Shown piece after piece: positions 8,499-17,804 of a DNA stretch of 64,000 bases. The notes under the pieces are model-generated. The model ran no database searches and was not told the origin of the DNA. It worked only from the letters and a program-made list of their open reading frames with translations. The DNA is from Bdellovibrio bacteriovorus HD100 (GTDB lineage Bacteria > Bdellovibrionota > Bdellovibrionia > Bdellovibrionales > Bdellovibrionaceae): positions 3,286,001 through 3,350,000 of the forward strand of contig NC_005363.1 in assembly GCF_000196175.1 (NCBI RefSeq), written 5' to 3'. The position numbers and the translations under genes are program-made. Position 1 is the first letter of the stretch; the number at the start of each line of letters is the position of its first letter.

Positions 8499-9469
8499 TG
8501 AAAGCCTTAAAAAACCCGGCACTGACACTGCTTTGTCTGGCGGTCCTGGGACTTGGACTGGATTTTGGCGTCAATGCCTACATCAAACTGATCCTGCTTT
8601 TTGCCACTGTGAACTGCCTGCTGTCGATGAGTCTGAATCTGGTCAATGGTTACACCGGACAGTTTTCTTTGGGGCACGCAGGTTTTATGGCGATCGGGGC
8701 TTACTTTTCCGCTTACGCTTCCACCAAGTGGGGCTTTCTGCCTGAATCCCTGCAACTGCTTCAATCCTTTGTCTTTGTCATCGGTGCGGGTCTTGCCGCT
8801 GCGGTGGCTGGCTTTCTGGTGGGTCTGCCTTCATTGCGTTTGAAGGGTGACTATCTGGCCATTGTCACTCTGGGTTTTGGCGAAATCATCCGCGTGGCGC
8901 TGCTGAATATGGATTTCCTGGGGGGACCGCGCGGTCTTTCCGGCATTCCCAGCTTTGGTTCATTCCCGTTTGCCTTTATGTTTGCATCCGTGTGGCTGGT
9001 GATTTGTTTCTTCACCATCTGGCGGGTCATGCATTCCAGTCACGGGCGCGGGTTCTTGAGTGTGCGTGAAGACGAGATCGCTGCGGAAGCCATGGGTATC
9101 AACACCACCCGCATGAAAGTAAAAGCTTTTGTGCTTTCCAGCTTCTTTGCCGGTGTGGCGGGGGCTTTGTTTGCGCACTTTACTAATTTCATCAATCCAT
9201 CCTCTTTCACCTTCCTGCAAAGTGTGAATGCCGTGATCATGGTGGTTCTGGGTGGCATGGGTTCCATGACCGGCTCCATCGTGGCGGCGGTCATCATCAC
9301 CGTTTTGCCAGAAGCCCTGCGCCCGCTGCAAGAACTGACCGGTGTGGATCTGCGCATGGTGATCTATTCCCTGGCTTTGATTCTGATGATGATTCTTCGA
9401 CCAAAAGGTTTGTTCGGGGATATGGAATTCAGCGATGTTTGGAGAAAATATGTCCGACGTTCTGCTTGA
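8498..9469 (+). CDS. livM: Branched-chain amino-acid-type ABC transporter permease LivM
   Basis: The 323-residue second permease of the importer has the LivM signatures NLVNGYTGQFSLGHAGFMAI near residue 48 and the coupling loop EDEIAAEAMGIN near 190. Multiple membrane spans are evident. It overlaps livH by one base and livG by 20 bases. At 323 residues it is shorter than the E. coli LivM, which has an extra N-terminal region, but it is normal for many LIV-type systems. Confidence 0.93.
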   Translation: MKALKNPALTLLCLAVLGLGLDFGVNAYIKLILLFATVNCLLSMSLNLVNGYTGQFSLGHAGFMAIGAYFSAYASTKWGFLPESLQLLQSFVFVIGAGLAAAVAGFLVGLPSLRLKGDYLAIVTLGFGEIIRVALLNMDFLGGPRGLSGIPSFGSFPFAFMFASVWLVICFFTIWRVMHSSHGRGFLSVREDEIAAEAMGINTTRMKVKAFVLSSFFAGVAGALFAHFTNFINPSSFTFLQSVNAVIMVVLGGMGSMTGSIVAAVIITVLPEALRPLQELTGVDLRMVIYSLALILMMILRPKGLFGDMEFSDVWRKYVRRSA

Positions 9470-10226
9470 GGCCCGCAAGATCACCATGCAGTTTGGCGGC
9501 CTGAAAGCCGTTGACTCTTTGGAATTCCAAATCAAAAAAGGCCAGTTGGCTGGCCTGATCGGACCCAATGGTGCCGGCAAGACCACAGCGTTCAATATGC
9601 TGACGGGGGTTTATCAGCCCACTTCCGGCGAAGTCCTGATGGAAGGTCAAAGTCTGAAGGGCCTGGCACCTTATGAAATCTCCCACCGTGGAGTGACCCG
9701 CACATTCCAGAATATCCGTCTGTTTAAAAATCTGACCGTTCTGGACAACGTTCTGATCGCAGGTCACCAGCATGTGCGCTATGGTCTGTTCGATACTTTG
9801 TTTCAGACTGATTCCTTCCGCGTCGACGAGCAACGTCTGCAGGACAAGGCCATTGATTTGCTGAAAATCTTCAAACTGCAGGATAAAGCGCACAAACCGG
9901 CGACGTCCCTGCCTTATGGTGAGCAGCGCAAGCTTGAAATCGTCCGCGCCCTGGCGACGGATCCGAAAATCATTCTGCTGGATGAACCCGCTGCCGGCAT
10001 GAATCACTCAGAGACCCACCATCTGATGGAAACCATCGCCCAGATCCGCGAGGATTTCAAACTGACCGTGCTTTTGATTGAGCACGACATGAAGCTGGTG
10101 ATGGGAATCTGCGAAAACATCATTGTTCTGGATCACGGCGTGAAGATCGAAGAAGGGGCTCCGCAAAAAGTGCAAAGCTCGCAGAAAGTGATCGAAGCCT
10201 ATCTGGGTGTTGAGGAGGCGGAATGA
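9450..10226 (+). CDS. livG: Branched-chain amino-acid-type ABC transporter ATP-binding protein LivG
   Basis: The ATPase subunit has 258 residues from ATG 9450, which I chose because GGAGAAAAT stands directly before it. An ATG at 9435 lacks a site. Walker A is GPNGAGKTT, Walker B is IILLDEP, and the signature is the LivG-type LPYGEQRKLE rather than LSGGQ. It overlaps livM by 20 bases and livF by four, and pairs with LivF to drive transport. Confidence 0.93.
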   Translation: MSDVLLEARKITMQFGGLKAVDSLEFQIKKGQLAGLIGPNGAGKTTAFNMLTGVYQPTSGEVLMEGQSLKGLAPYEISHRGVTRTFQNIRLFKNLTVLDNVLIAGHQHVRYGLFDTLFQTDSFRVDEQRLQDKAIDLLKIFKLQDKAHKPATSLPYGEQRKLEIVRALATDPKIILLDEPAAGMNHSETHHLMETIAQIREDFKLTVLLIEHDMKLVMGICENIIVLDHGVKIEEGAPQKVQSSQKVIEAYLGVEEAE

Positions 10227-10936
10227 ATCCATTGCTGACCATTGAAAATCTGGATGTCTATTATGGTTCCATTCACGCTTTAAAAGGCATCAGCTTCGCC
10301 GTCAACGAAGGCGAAGTGGTCTCCTTGATCGGCGCCAACGGTGCCGGGAAAACAACCACACTTCGTGCGATTTCCGGTATCGTTCCCAGCCAGGGCCACA
10401 TCCGTTTCCGTGGCGAAGATTTAAATAAAGTTTCCACTTTCAAACGCGTCGGGCTGGGTATTGCCCAATCCCCTGAAGGCCGCGGCGTGTTCCCGCAAAT
10501 GAGTGTGCTTGAAAATCTGGAGATGGGGGCCTATTCCCGCTCGGACAAAGTCAAAATCAAACAAGATCTGGAAATGTGCTTAACCCTGTTCCCAAGAATG
10601 AAAGAACGCATGTCCCAGATGGCCGGAACTCTTTCCGGTGGTGAGCAGCAGATGCTGGCCATCAGCCGGGCGCTGATGGCAAAACCCCGTCTGCTGCTTT
10701 TGGATGAGCCGTCTTTGGGACTGGCTCCGCTGATTGTGGCGCAGATTTTTGAGATCGTAAAAAAGCTGAATCAGGAAGAGGGCATGACTGTTCTTCTGGT
10801 CGAGCAAAATGCCCGCATGGCGCTGAAGATTTCCCAAAGAGCCTATGTATTAGAGTGCGGTCGCATTGTGATGCAGGACTCGGCACACAATCTTCTGAAC
10901 AATGACGAAGTCCGTAAAAGCTATCTCGGAGTCTAG
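10223..10936 (+). CDS. livF: Branched-chain amino-acid-type ABC transporter ATP-binding protein LivF
   Basis: The 237-residue second ATPase of the importer has Walker A GANGAGKTTTLR, signature LSGGEQQMLAISRAL and Walker B LLLLDEPSLGLAP, all typical of LivF. The start overlaps the livG stop (ATGA), after GAGGAGG. It is the last gene of the operon. Confidence 0.93.
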   Translation: MNPLLTIENLDVYYGSIHALKGISFAVNEGEVVSLIGANGAGKTTTLRAISGIVPSQGHIRFRGEDLNKVSTFKRVGLGIAQSPEGRGVFPQMSVLENLEMGAYSRSDKVKIKQDLEMCLTLFPRMKERMSQMAGTLSGGEQQMLAISRALMAKPRLLLLDEPSLGLAPLIVAQIFEIVKKLNQEEGMTVLLVEQNARMALKISQRAYVLECGRIVMQDSAHNLLNNDEVRKSYLGV

Positions 10937-10943
10937 AATCCCC

Positions 10944-10967
10944 CCAGAGGACCGAGAGTTCCTCTGG
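10944..10967 (+). terminator. Hairpin after livF, possible terminator
   Basis: CCAGAGGA (10944-10951) pairs perfectly with TCCTCTGG (10960-10967) across an eight-base loop, seven bases after the livF stop. It lacks a T run, so it may stabilise the message end or act with Rho rather than terminate by itself. Confidence 0.45.
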
Positions 10968-11061
10968 ATTATCCCGACCATGGCATTGCAAAGTATTCCG
11001 TGGGTCATTTTTCAGGAACATTCAAACTGTCTCAGACTGAGATTGAAGGCCCGTAAGTCTT

Positions 11062-11067
11062 TATAAT
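11062..11067 (+). promoter_or_regulatory. Possible -10 box for the RCC1-repeat lipoprotein gene
   Basis: TATAAT lies 27 bases before the ATG at 11095. The best -35 candidates (CTGAGA 11037-11042, spacing 19; TTGAAG 11043-11048, spacing 13) are poor, so the assignment is tentative. Confidence 0.3.
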
Positions 11068-11094
11068 CCCTTTTGAAACTCCGAATAAATAAGC

Positions 11095-14000
11095 ATGACT
11101 AGAACGTTCTTCTGCTTAGTTTTCGGTCTTCTTCTGCTTTCATCTTGTACGACCAAGAATGATCTGTCCTTGTTTTTCTCCAGCGAAAACACCCCTCAGG
11201 TAACATTGAAGCTAAACTCCGGAATCAACTACACCGGGCAAAGCACCATTCCAGTTGAAATCATCACGTCCCAGGAATTGACCGAAATGAGTCTGTCCGT
11301 CAGCGCCATGTGCTCTGACGTCTTTGAAACTTATGTTCAGCAGAAAACCGTCAATCTTCCGAATGTGGAAGGTGAACACACCATTTCTGTGCGGGTTAAA
11401 AACAAGGATGGCTTCACCAGCGATTGCACCAAAGCCAAGATTGTATTTGATAAGACGGCACCGGTCGTTTCTGAAACGATGACTTTGGTGAACACCCGCT
11501 CACTTCCTGATGTGTCACCGAAACTGAATACTCCCGTCACGACCGATACTTTATCAGGAGTAGCCAAGTACGAACTCAAACTGGTGAAAACGGCCGGAAA
11601 CACTGTCATCAAAGATTGGACCACCAAAGACAAAGAGGCTCTCTACTTCGATGGCCTGACATTGCCGGACTCTGAAGTCGACACCTACTTTTACATGATC
11701 CGCGCCACAGACAAAGTCGGCAACGTCAGCGCGGAAAAACAGTCTCCGAACTTCATCGTTGGCCCTGTCGTCACTATTACAGGCGCACTCATCTACGATC
11801 AAGACAGCCCCATGGGAAGTGCGACCATCCAGCTTTCGCGAGCAAGCCCCGTTTCCACAACCGTCGCGGTCAAAAGCGTCTCGCGGTCAGCGATTGCAGG
11901 TCTGGACTTCCTTTATCCGGACATTATTCCAACTGAGGTGGTCATTGCGGCCGGAGCCACCTCAGCAGATACCTATTTCTCGATTATGACTTCAACGCTG
12001 CCAGGCCCTGACAAAGCTTTCGATTTACAGGTGACCTCAACCACAAATGCGATCACAGGCAGCCCTTCGTCTTTCACGGTGGATCTGGTAAACACCAACA
12101 CAGCCATCACGGCACAAGCGGCAAATGGCTATCGCGCGGTTCGTGGAGCCAAGGGACATATGTGCGGACTTCGTACTGACAACAAGATGGATTGTTGGGG
12201 CGCGATAAGTTACGCAAATGGATCAACTTCAGAGCAGCTCACTGCCAAAGAAGTCGTGGGCGCGACAAACATCGTCTCTGTTGCCGAGGGGTATGGAGAT
12301 CACACCTGCTATATTGACAGCCTCGGGGATCTTTACTGCTTTGGAAACAGCGGCTATAAGAATCTTGGTCACAATTCCTACACCTCCTCAACAACACCGA
12401 TCAAGGTTCCTTCCAGCAACATAAAAAAGGCTGCGGTGGGAATTTACTTCACTTGCTTTATTGACTCTTCTGACCAAGTTCAATGTTTTGGAAAGAATGA
12501 CGACGCCGAGCTAGGACAGCCGATTTCATTTTCAAATGGAATACCGACGGTTTATGCCTCTATTACCAAAGCTCTGGATATTGCAGCTGGCAACAAAATT
12601 GCCTGCGCCATTGATGAAGTATCAGGCACACGCTCCGTGAAGTGCTGGGGTAAAACTGAATCTGCAAGCAGCCATGTGCCAGTTACAATTACGGGACTGC
12701 CCTCTGATATCCAGTCCATTTCAGTCAACGGCAGCATTACGGCCGACGTCAGACATGGCTGCGGCCTGTCCGAACAGGGCCTTGTCTATTGCTGGGGAAG
12801 CAACTTCCGATCCCGTCGTGGACTTGCCAGCGGGGCCGTGACATGGACCACCGCGAACTATGTCGGTCTTCCTGTGAAAGCTGTCAAAGTTCAGGCTGGT
12901 ACAGACACCAGTTGCGCTCTGGGAGAAGACAAAAAACTTTACTGCTGGGGTTCGGGGCTGCCGAACGCGACCAACAGCCATCAGTATCAGGAAAGCTATG
13001 TCCCCGTCCAACTGGACAACTTCGGTGACACCATTACCGACTTCCAGCTCACTGAACTGGCCAGTTGCGCTGTCACAACCTCTTCTAATATCAAGTGCTG
13101 GGGAATCAACTCACTGGGTGAAATGGGCAACGGGCAAACTGCATCCGCAATGCAGGGAACTGCTCTGAATGTCGCGGGATCCTTTGACAAGTATAAACAG
13201 CTTGCCACTGGTGTCTTTACAACATGCGCTCTTAAATCCAACAACACGGTGACCTGCTGGGGCAACAACGACTACGGACAGCTCGGCAATGGATCACACA
13301 GTACTTATTCCCGCCCCCACTACACCTTGCCAATTTCCAACGTAAAAAAAGTGGTTGGCCAAAACATACACTTTTGTGCACTGACCACGGGCGGATCCGT
13401 CTACTGCTGGGGATCGAACTGGAGCGGGCGGATCGGCAACAATGCCACAGCCCTCCCTACGGACGTGGTCCTGACTCCTTACCTGATACCCAACACATAT
13501 CCCAACAGCACTGCGGGCCTTCCCTCTGGAATCAAGGACATCTCAGTCGGCTATAATCACTCTTGTGCGGTCACTTCCGAAGGTGGTGTGACCTGCTGGG
13601 GCAATAACTCTGCAGGGGAGCTCGGCCATCCAAGCATCGGAAGTGCCTTCAGCTATCCGCAGATGATTCCCAGCTTGTCGACAGGAGTCGACAGTGTCGC
13701 GCTTGGCATCAATGCCACCTGCGCAGTTAAAAACAACGCCACCACCAAGCAGGTCTATTGCTGGGGCTGGAACCGCAACCGCGTTCTGGGGCCATCTGCC
13801 GTCGCATTGAATGCTTCCACAGAAGTTCCTCAACTGATTGACACCATCACAACGACAAAAGAGGTAAAGGTTTTCATTTCTTTTGAGACCGCCTGCTATA
13901 TACACGATGGCACCACCAAATGCTGGGGATATCGCAGTACTTTCAAGGGAATGCCAGCCAATGTGCCTGATGGAACTTATATCACCACCCCGACAGCAAT

Positions 14001-14328
14001 TCCCGAACTGGCTGGAGCCACTGACCTTCATTTGAATCCTTATTCGGGATGCGCCCTTATGAGCACCGGGAAAGCCAAGTGCTGGGGCGCCGACTACAGT
14101 CGGATCTTCAGCACTGGCATCTCCTGGATTGGAACTCCGGTCGAACCTCCGGCACTTCAAAACTCACAGGTAACGGCCATTGCACTTGGAACGACCTACT
14201 CCAGCGCCGGACCCATTCATGCCTGCGCCATCACGTCTTTAGGGGACCTGAAGTGCTGGGGTGTCAGCACTTATGGAGAAGGCCACGATCGCTTCTTCCA
14301 TCAAACTCCGCAATTGGTATTAAAATAG
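11095..14328 (+). CDS. Large lipoprotein with Ig-like, Calx-beta-like and 14 RCC1-type repeats
   Basis: The 1077-residue product has a lipobox LLSSC (Cys about residue 18). Residues about 35-220 look like two Ig-like beta domains (the second with KTAPVV and DKVGNVS motifs). About 225-340 resembles a Calx-beta domain (GSATIQLSRASP, AIAGLDF). From about residue 355 to the end I count 14 repeats of the form C-A-(I/V/L)-...-C-W-G. Fourteen blades would make two seven-bladed RCC1 beta-propellers. Each repeat carries two cysteines about 9-15 residues apart. RCC1 propellers mediate binding, and here I infer a surface or periplasmic-face adhesin or scaffold. It overlaps the convergent gene at 14320 by nine bases. 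Confidence 0.85.
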   Translation: MTRTFFCLVFGLLLLSSCTTKNDLSLFFSSENTPQVTLKLNSGINYTGQSTIPVEIITSQELTEMSLSVSAMCSDVFETYVQQKTVNLPNVEGEHTISVRVKNKDGFTSDCTKAKIVFDKTAPVVSETMTLVNTRSLPDVSPKLNTPVTTDTLSGVAKYELKLVKTAGNTVIKDWTTKDKEALYFDGLTLPDSEVDTYFYMIRATDKVGNVSAEKQSPNFIVGPVVTITGALIYDQDSPMGSATIQLSRASPVSTTVAVKSVSRSAIAGLDFLYPDIIPTEVVIAAGATSADTYFSIMTSTLPGPDKAFDLQVTSTTNAITGSPSSFTVDLVNTNTAITAQAANGYRAVRGAKGHMCGLRTDNKMDCWGAISYANGSTSEQLTAKEVVGATNIVSVAEGYGDHTCYIDSLGDLYCFGNSGYKNLGHNSYTSSTTPIKVPSSNIKKAAVGIYFTCFIDSSDQVQCFGKNDDAELGQPISFSNGIPTVYASITKALDIAAGNKIACAIDEVSGTRSVKCWGKTESASSHVPVTITGLPSDIQSISVNGSITADVRHGCGLSEQGLVYCWGSNFRSRRGLASGAVTWTTANYVGLPVKAVKVQAGTDTSCALGEDKKLYCWGSGLPNATNSHQYQESYVPVQLDNFGDTITDFQLTELASCAVTTSSNIKCWGINSLGEMGNGQTASAMQGTALNVAGSFDKYKQLATGVFTTCALKSNNTVTCWGNNDYGQLGNGSHSTYSRPHYTLPISNVKKVVGQNIHFCALTTGGSVYCWGSNWSGRIGNNATALPTDVVLTPYLIPNTYPNSTAGLPSGIKDISVGYNHSCAVTSEGGVTCWGNNSAGELGHPSIGSAFSYPQMIPSLSTGVDSVALGINATCAVKNNATTKQVYCWGWNRNRVLGPSAVALNASTEVPQLIDTITTTKEVKVFISFETACYIHDGTTKCWGYRSTFKGMPANVPDGTYITTPTAIPELAGATDLHLNPYSGCALMSTGKAKCWGADYSRIFSTGISWIGTPVEPPALQNSQVTAIALGTTYSSAGPIHACAITSLGDLKCWGVSTYGEGHDRFFHQTPQLVLK

Positions 14329-15561
14329 CCAGCCGTAACGGAACTCCAGATGGGTCTCAAAAATTGAGACCTTGGAGTTGTCCTTGTCGTCAGAGCCGGT
14401 GTGCTGACCCTGAAAAAAGGTTCCGTACGTGTAAACCCCCAACGACCGCTCATAATCAAGCGCATATCCCAGGCCCAGGGTGCCGGAAACTGCAAAGCCA
14501 CTGTAGGTATGATCAATGCCCATATAGAACGGATGCATGCGCATGGACACATCGGTGTACCATTTGTTGTTGTGGGAAAAAAGCTCGGCATATCCGCCGC
14601 CGGTGGCGCTGACATGCATGCCGGTCCCGATCCCGGCCTCTGTCGCACTTTTTACAAACGAATACGCACGACGTTCAAACTCACCACCCAGAAGATAACC
14701 ATATTGAACCTTAAACAAGGGGTTGCGATAAGTCCAATGACGCTTGGTAAATGCCACATCGCCTTTTATATTATAAATTCTTTCCGCCGCAGAGGTGTTC
14801 AGCAGATTATTAAAAGCAAACGTGCTTGTATAAGCCTGCAGGCGAATCGACCGTTCCGTCTTCCAGTTCCATCTTCTTTCAAAGGACAATGTATCAAAAG
14901 TGAAAGACTGCTGATCCAGCGTTGTCACAATCGGGCTTGTGTCCTGCTTTTGCACCGACCCCATCAAACCCAAACCTGCCCACATCAAATCGCGTGAACA
15001 GAAATCCTTGCCGACTTTGTCCAGCATCGGCATCGCTGTGACTTTCATTTCTGCACTGACGCCTTTGATCCTGATCAGGTAGCGGAACCGTTCATCCCCA
15101 AAAAGCTCCAGTGGGACTGCGATCATCTGCGCATCCAATGGGACATTCAGTGATATCAAAAATTTGCCAGTGTCCGCCTTCAGTGGCAGATTGACCAGCG
15201 GTAAAATCACCGGAGGCAGGGGCTTGTTTTTCTTGTCATACAAAAGAATACGACGACTCCAGAAGCGGATGTTCAGATCCTCTTGAAGTTCGCCGGAAAT
15301 CTTCAGCTGCATGACTTCCTGGTTCGGCATTTTAATAATTTCAAACTGGTCCCACACGGCCTTGGGCTCCCGCAGGATGTTACGACAATCCGTCTGAAAA
15401 GGATGGATGTGCTTTTGCAATGAAGAAAACGGAACCACCTCCACCGCAGCTTTGTTCACCATAATCTGTTCAGCCTTGACGGCCTTGCGCGGCTGCGCCC
15501 CTGAAGGCAGACTGCCAAAGACCAGCGCGGCTGCAACGAAGTATCTACTGAGAAACGCCAA
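14320..15561 (-). CDS. Probable outer-membrane beta-barrel protein paired with the FecR-domain gene
   Basis: The protein has 413 residues from TTG 15561, chosen because AGGAG stands nine bases before it and it gives a clean signal peptide (MAFLSRYFVAAALVFGSLPS). Starts further upstream would add 26 residues without such a leader. Residues about 60-200 are a soluble beta-rich part. From about 210 to the end, alternating aromatic and polar residues and a terminal Phe (RYGWLF) suggest barrel strands inserted by the BAM machinery. It overlaps the FecR-like gene by 17 bases, so the two are probably translationally coupled and work together. No named family was recognised. Confidence 0.65.
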   Translation of the reverse strand: MAFLSRYFVAAALVFGSLPSGAQPRKAVKAEQIMVNKAAVEVVPFSSLQKHIHPFQTDCRNILREPKAVWDQFEIIKMPNQEVMQLKISGELQEDLNIRFWSRRILLYDKKNKPLPPVILPLVNLPLKADTGKFLISLNVPLDAQMIAVPLELFGDERFRYLIRIKGVSAEMKVTAMPMLDKVGKDFCSRDLMWAGLGLMGSVQKQDTSPIVTTLDQQSFTFDTLSFERRWNWKTERSIRLQAYTSTFAFNNLLNTSAAERIYNIKGDVAFTKRHWTYRNPLFKVQYGYLLGGEFERRAYSFVKSATEAGIGTGMHVSATGGGYAELFSHNNKWYTDVSMRMHPFYMGIDHTYSGFAVSGTLGLGYALDYERSLGVYTYGTFFQGQHTGSDDKDNSKVSIFETHLEFRYGWLF

Positions 15562-17728
15562 AATAGAATACTCCTGTTTCACTCCAGGCCGAAGCCATGT
15601 ACTTGTTGCGTCCCCGAACCCGGAAGTACCACTGCCCATTGGCGATCGGCTTCTTTAGCACATACTCCATGGCCTCAACTCTGATTTCCGTCGCATCTTT
15701 GAAGTTTGGATTTCTGGCCATTTCCAGGGCATACCATTCATTCTCTGGCGACTCGGTCCACGAGAACTTAATCGACACTGGCACCCCTTTGGGGATCAGA
15801 AACACTTCGCTTTTTTTCGGCGTCACCAATTTGGGCGTAATCAGCGGCGCCGGTTTGCCATAGGATACCGCCAAAATCGGTGTCGGCAACCCGAACAGCT
15901 TGCTTTCGTCCACAACCGGCCAGACCCGGAAATAATACCAGCCCTCTTCACTGACGTTATGGAAGAACTCCACATTTTCTGTTTCCAGCATCTGGGAGCC
16001 AGCCATTTTCGGATCCCGGCTTAACTCCACACGGTACTTTTTCGCAGAATCACGATGAGTCCACACAAGATGGAACTGAGGGGAAGATCCCGGCTGATCA
16101 AAGATCGGCGGCAAAACTTCCTTTTTTTCGATCGACGGTCCTTTGATCACACCTTTGATTTGATACACCTCAGACGGCGGCGAATACTCGCCCTCGACAG
16201 ACCTTGCCACCAGACGCATATAACCCGGAACAGATTCATTGTGCTTCAGCTCATAAGGGGGATTGGCAACAACGACATTCTTAAGAATGCGGCTGAACTT
16301 GGGTCCTTCAGCTATTTGCACCAGATAGTCGACCGCATAAGGAACCGGGTTCCAGGCCAAAGTCATCTCTGAAAGACCGGTGGTACCAATTTTTTCATCG
16401 GTTTTTGAAAGCAGCGGCGCTGACAAAGGCGGACGAACAATCACTTTCGCCGGATCAGACCATTCAGAATACAGATTGTTGCCATAGGCTTTGCGCACCC
16501 GGATGTTATATTCACCCGACACATCCAGGAAACTTTTCAAAGGTTCCGGGCCTTCGTATTCATCAAAGATCTCATCAAAACCTTTGTTCTTCCCGACCTG
16601 CATATGGAACTTTTCGCCGGGCTTGGCATCCTTGACCGGAACATTCAAGGACCACTTGCCGCGTTCCTTGAATGTCAAAGCTGGCAGCCCGATCTTGGCA
16701 CTTCCCAAACGTTCAATGCGGAAGGTGCGTGTGTCAGAAAAATGCGGAATGCCATCCGTATTTTCAACCAGACGCCAATAGTACTCTCCAGCACCCAAAT
16801 CCTTGGGAATCACCGCTTCTTTCATTTCAGACACGTCTTCCGATCGGGTCTCAGTCAGGAAGTCAGCCGTGCGGCTGGTCTGCAATGTCAGCTTTTTTCC
16901 TTCCCCGCCCTTCCAGCGGAAGAACTCCAGTCCCTGGCCATAAAGAACTTTTTTCGGAGCGGGCTCCACCAGGACCAGCTTTTCTTTTACCACCTCGGTC
17001 ATCTTCAATGCCGGGGCTTTTTTTACTTCGGATTCCGGTCCGATCTTGATGTCGCCCCCACCACCGGCGGAAACTTCAGAAGTCCCCGAACCAGCGCCCT
17101 CAGCGGAATCTTGTTCGCCCTGTTTGCCAGAATCTGTGTCGTCTTTGTCTGACGCCGCCGGATCGGCGATGCTCAGGGCATCCCCGGCTCCCAGGGTCTT
17201 TTTCTGATCTCCGTTTTCCAAAGTAACCGACCCGGATGCCATTGACAGCGTCAGTTGCCCAGAGGCGTCCTTTTTGGCAAACAGTCCATAGGGTGCATCG
17301 GCCTTCAACACCAGATCAGAATTCCCAACGCGCACACTTAAAGGTTTTCCGTGGCCTTTGCCTTCCACATGCAGACTTCCCCGTTCAAGATTCAGCGCCA
17401 GCGTGCCAGCCTGCACGTTTTCGGAGATCCGCAAAAGCGTCTCTGCCGGAACGTGAATGACGTCCTTGTTGCGCATTTCCAACAGCGCTTCAGAAGAAGG
17501 GCCGGTGAAAACTTCAGATCCATTGTATAATTTTTGGGATTGGGCGGCGTCCGCCCAGAAAAACCCGGTGGCGTGCTTATAGCGCAGTTCGTTTTTCACA
17601 TTGCGAACTTCTGCCAGGGTCGGCCCGAGGTTTTCACTATTCACCTCGGCCTTGAACAGAAACTGTTTTGCCACAATGAAAGACAAGACCGAAATTCCAA
17701 GAATACATGCAACGATGATTTTTTTCAT
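15545..17728 (-). CDS. FecR-domain protein with repeated fibronectin-III-like domains
   Basis: The 727-residue product starts with a hydrophobic anchor (residues 4-20). Residues about 55-190 resemble the FecR periplasmic domain (LYNGSEVFTGPSSEALLEM, LERGSLHVEG, SGSVTLENGDQ). A Ser/Asp/Gly-rich linker (about 195-235) follows. Then come four to five beta-sandwich repeats ending in phrases such as YYWRLVENT, YNIRVRKAY, YYFRVWPV and YFRVRGRNK. FecR normally controls an ECF sigma factor, but none lies here and no cytoplasmic anti-sigma part is present. A structural envelope role with the downstream barrel protein is more likely. Confidence 0.75.
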   Translation of the reverse strand: MKKIIVACILGISVLSFIVAKQFLFKAEVNSENLGPTLAEVRNVKNELRYKHATGFFWADAAQSQKLYNGSEVFTGPSSEALLEMRNKDVIHVPAETLLRISENVQAGTLALNLERGSLHVEGKGHGKPLSVRVGNSDLVLKADAPYGLFAKKDASGQLTLSMASGSVTLENGDQKKTLGAGDALSIADPAASDKDDTDSGKQGEQDSAEGAGSGTSEVSAGGGGDIKIGPESEVKKAPALKMTEVVKEKLVLVEPAPKKVLYGQGLEFFRWKGGEGKKLTLQTSRTADFLTETRSEDVSEMKEAVIPKDLGAGEYYWRLVENTDGIPHFSDTRTFRIERLGSAKIGLPALTFKERGKWSLNVPVKDAKPGEKFHMQVGKNKGFDEIFDEYEGPEPLKSFLDVSGEYNIRVRKAYGNNLYSEWSDPAKVIVRPPLSAPLLSKTDEKIGTTGLSEMTLAWNPVPYAVDYLVQIAEGPKFSRILKNVVVANPPYELKHNESVPGYMRLVARSVEGEYSPPSEVYQIKGVIKGPSIEKKEVLPPIFDQPGSSPQFHLVWTHRDSAKKYRVELSRDPKMAGSQMLETENVEFFHNVSEEGWYYFRVWPVVDESKLFGLPTPILAVSYGKPAPLITPKLVTPKKSEVFLIPKGVPVSIKFSWTESPENEWYALEMARNPNFKDATEIRVEAMEYVLKKPIANGQWYFRVRGRNKYMASAWSETGVFYFGVSQ

Positions 17729-17804
17729 GGTGTGCAGTCATTATGTCTGACCGAAAACAACCCTGCCAGCAGTTTTAGCGGAACACCAGAGGCCGCGACC
17801 TAGG

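Noticed and set aside
7884-8528. Histidine-rich minus-strand frame over livH
   Set aside because: Its composition is typical of the reverse reading of hydrophobic codons, and the plus-strand permease is certain.
15545-15639. Frameshift joining the FecR-like gene and the barrel gene into one
   Set aside because: The barrel gene has its own ribosome-binding site, start codon and signal peptide, so two genes are more likely.
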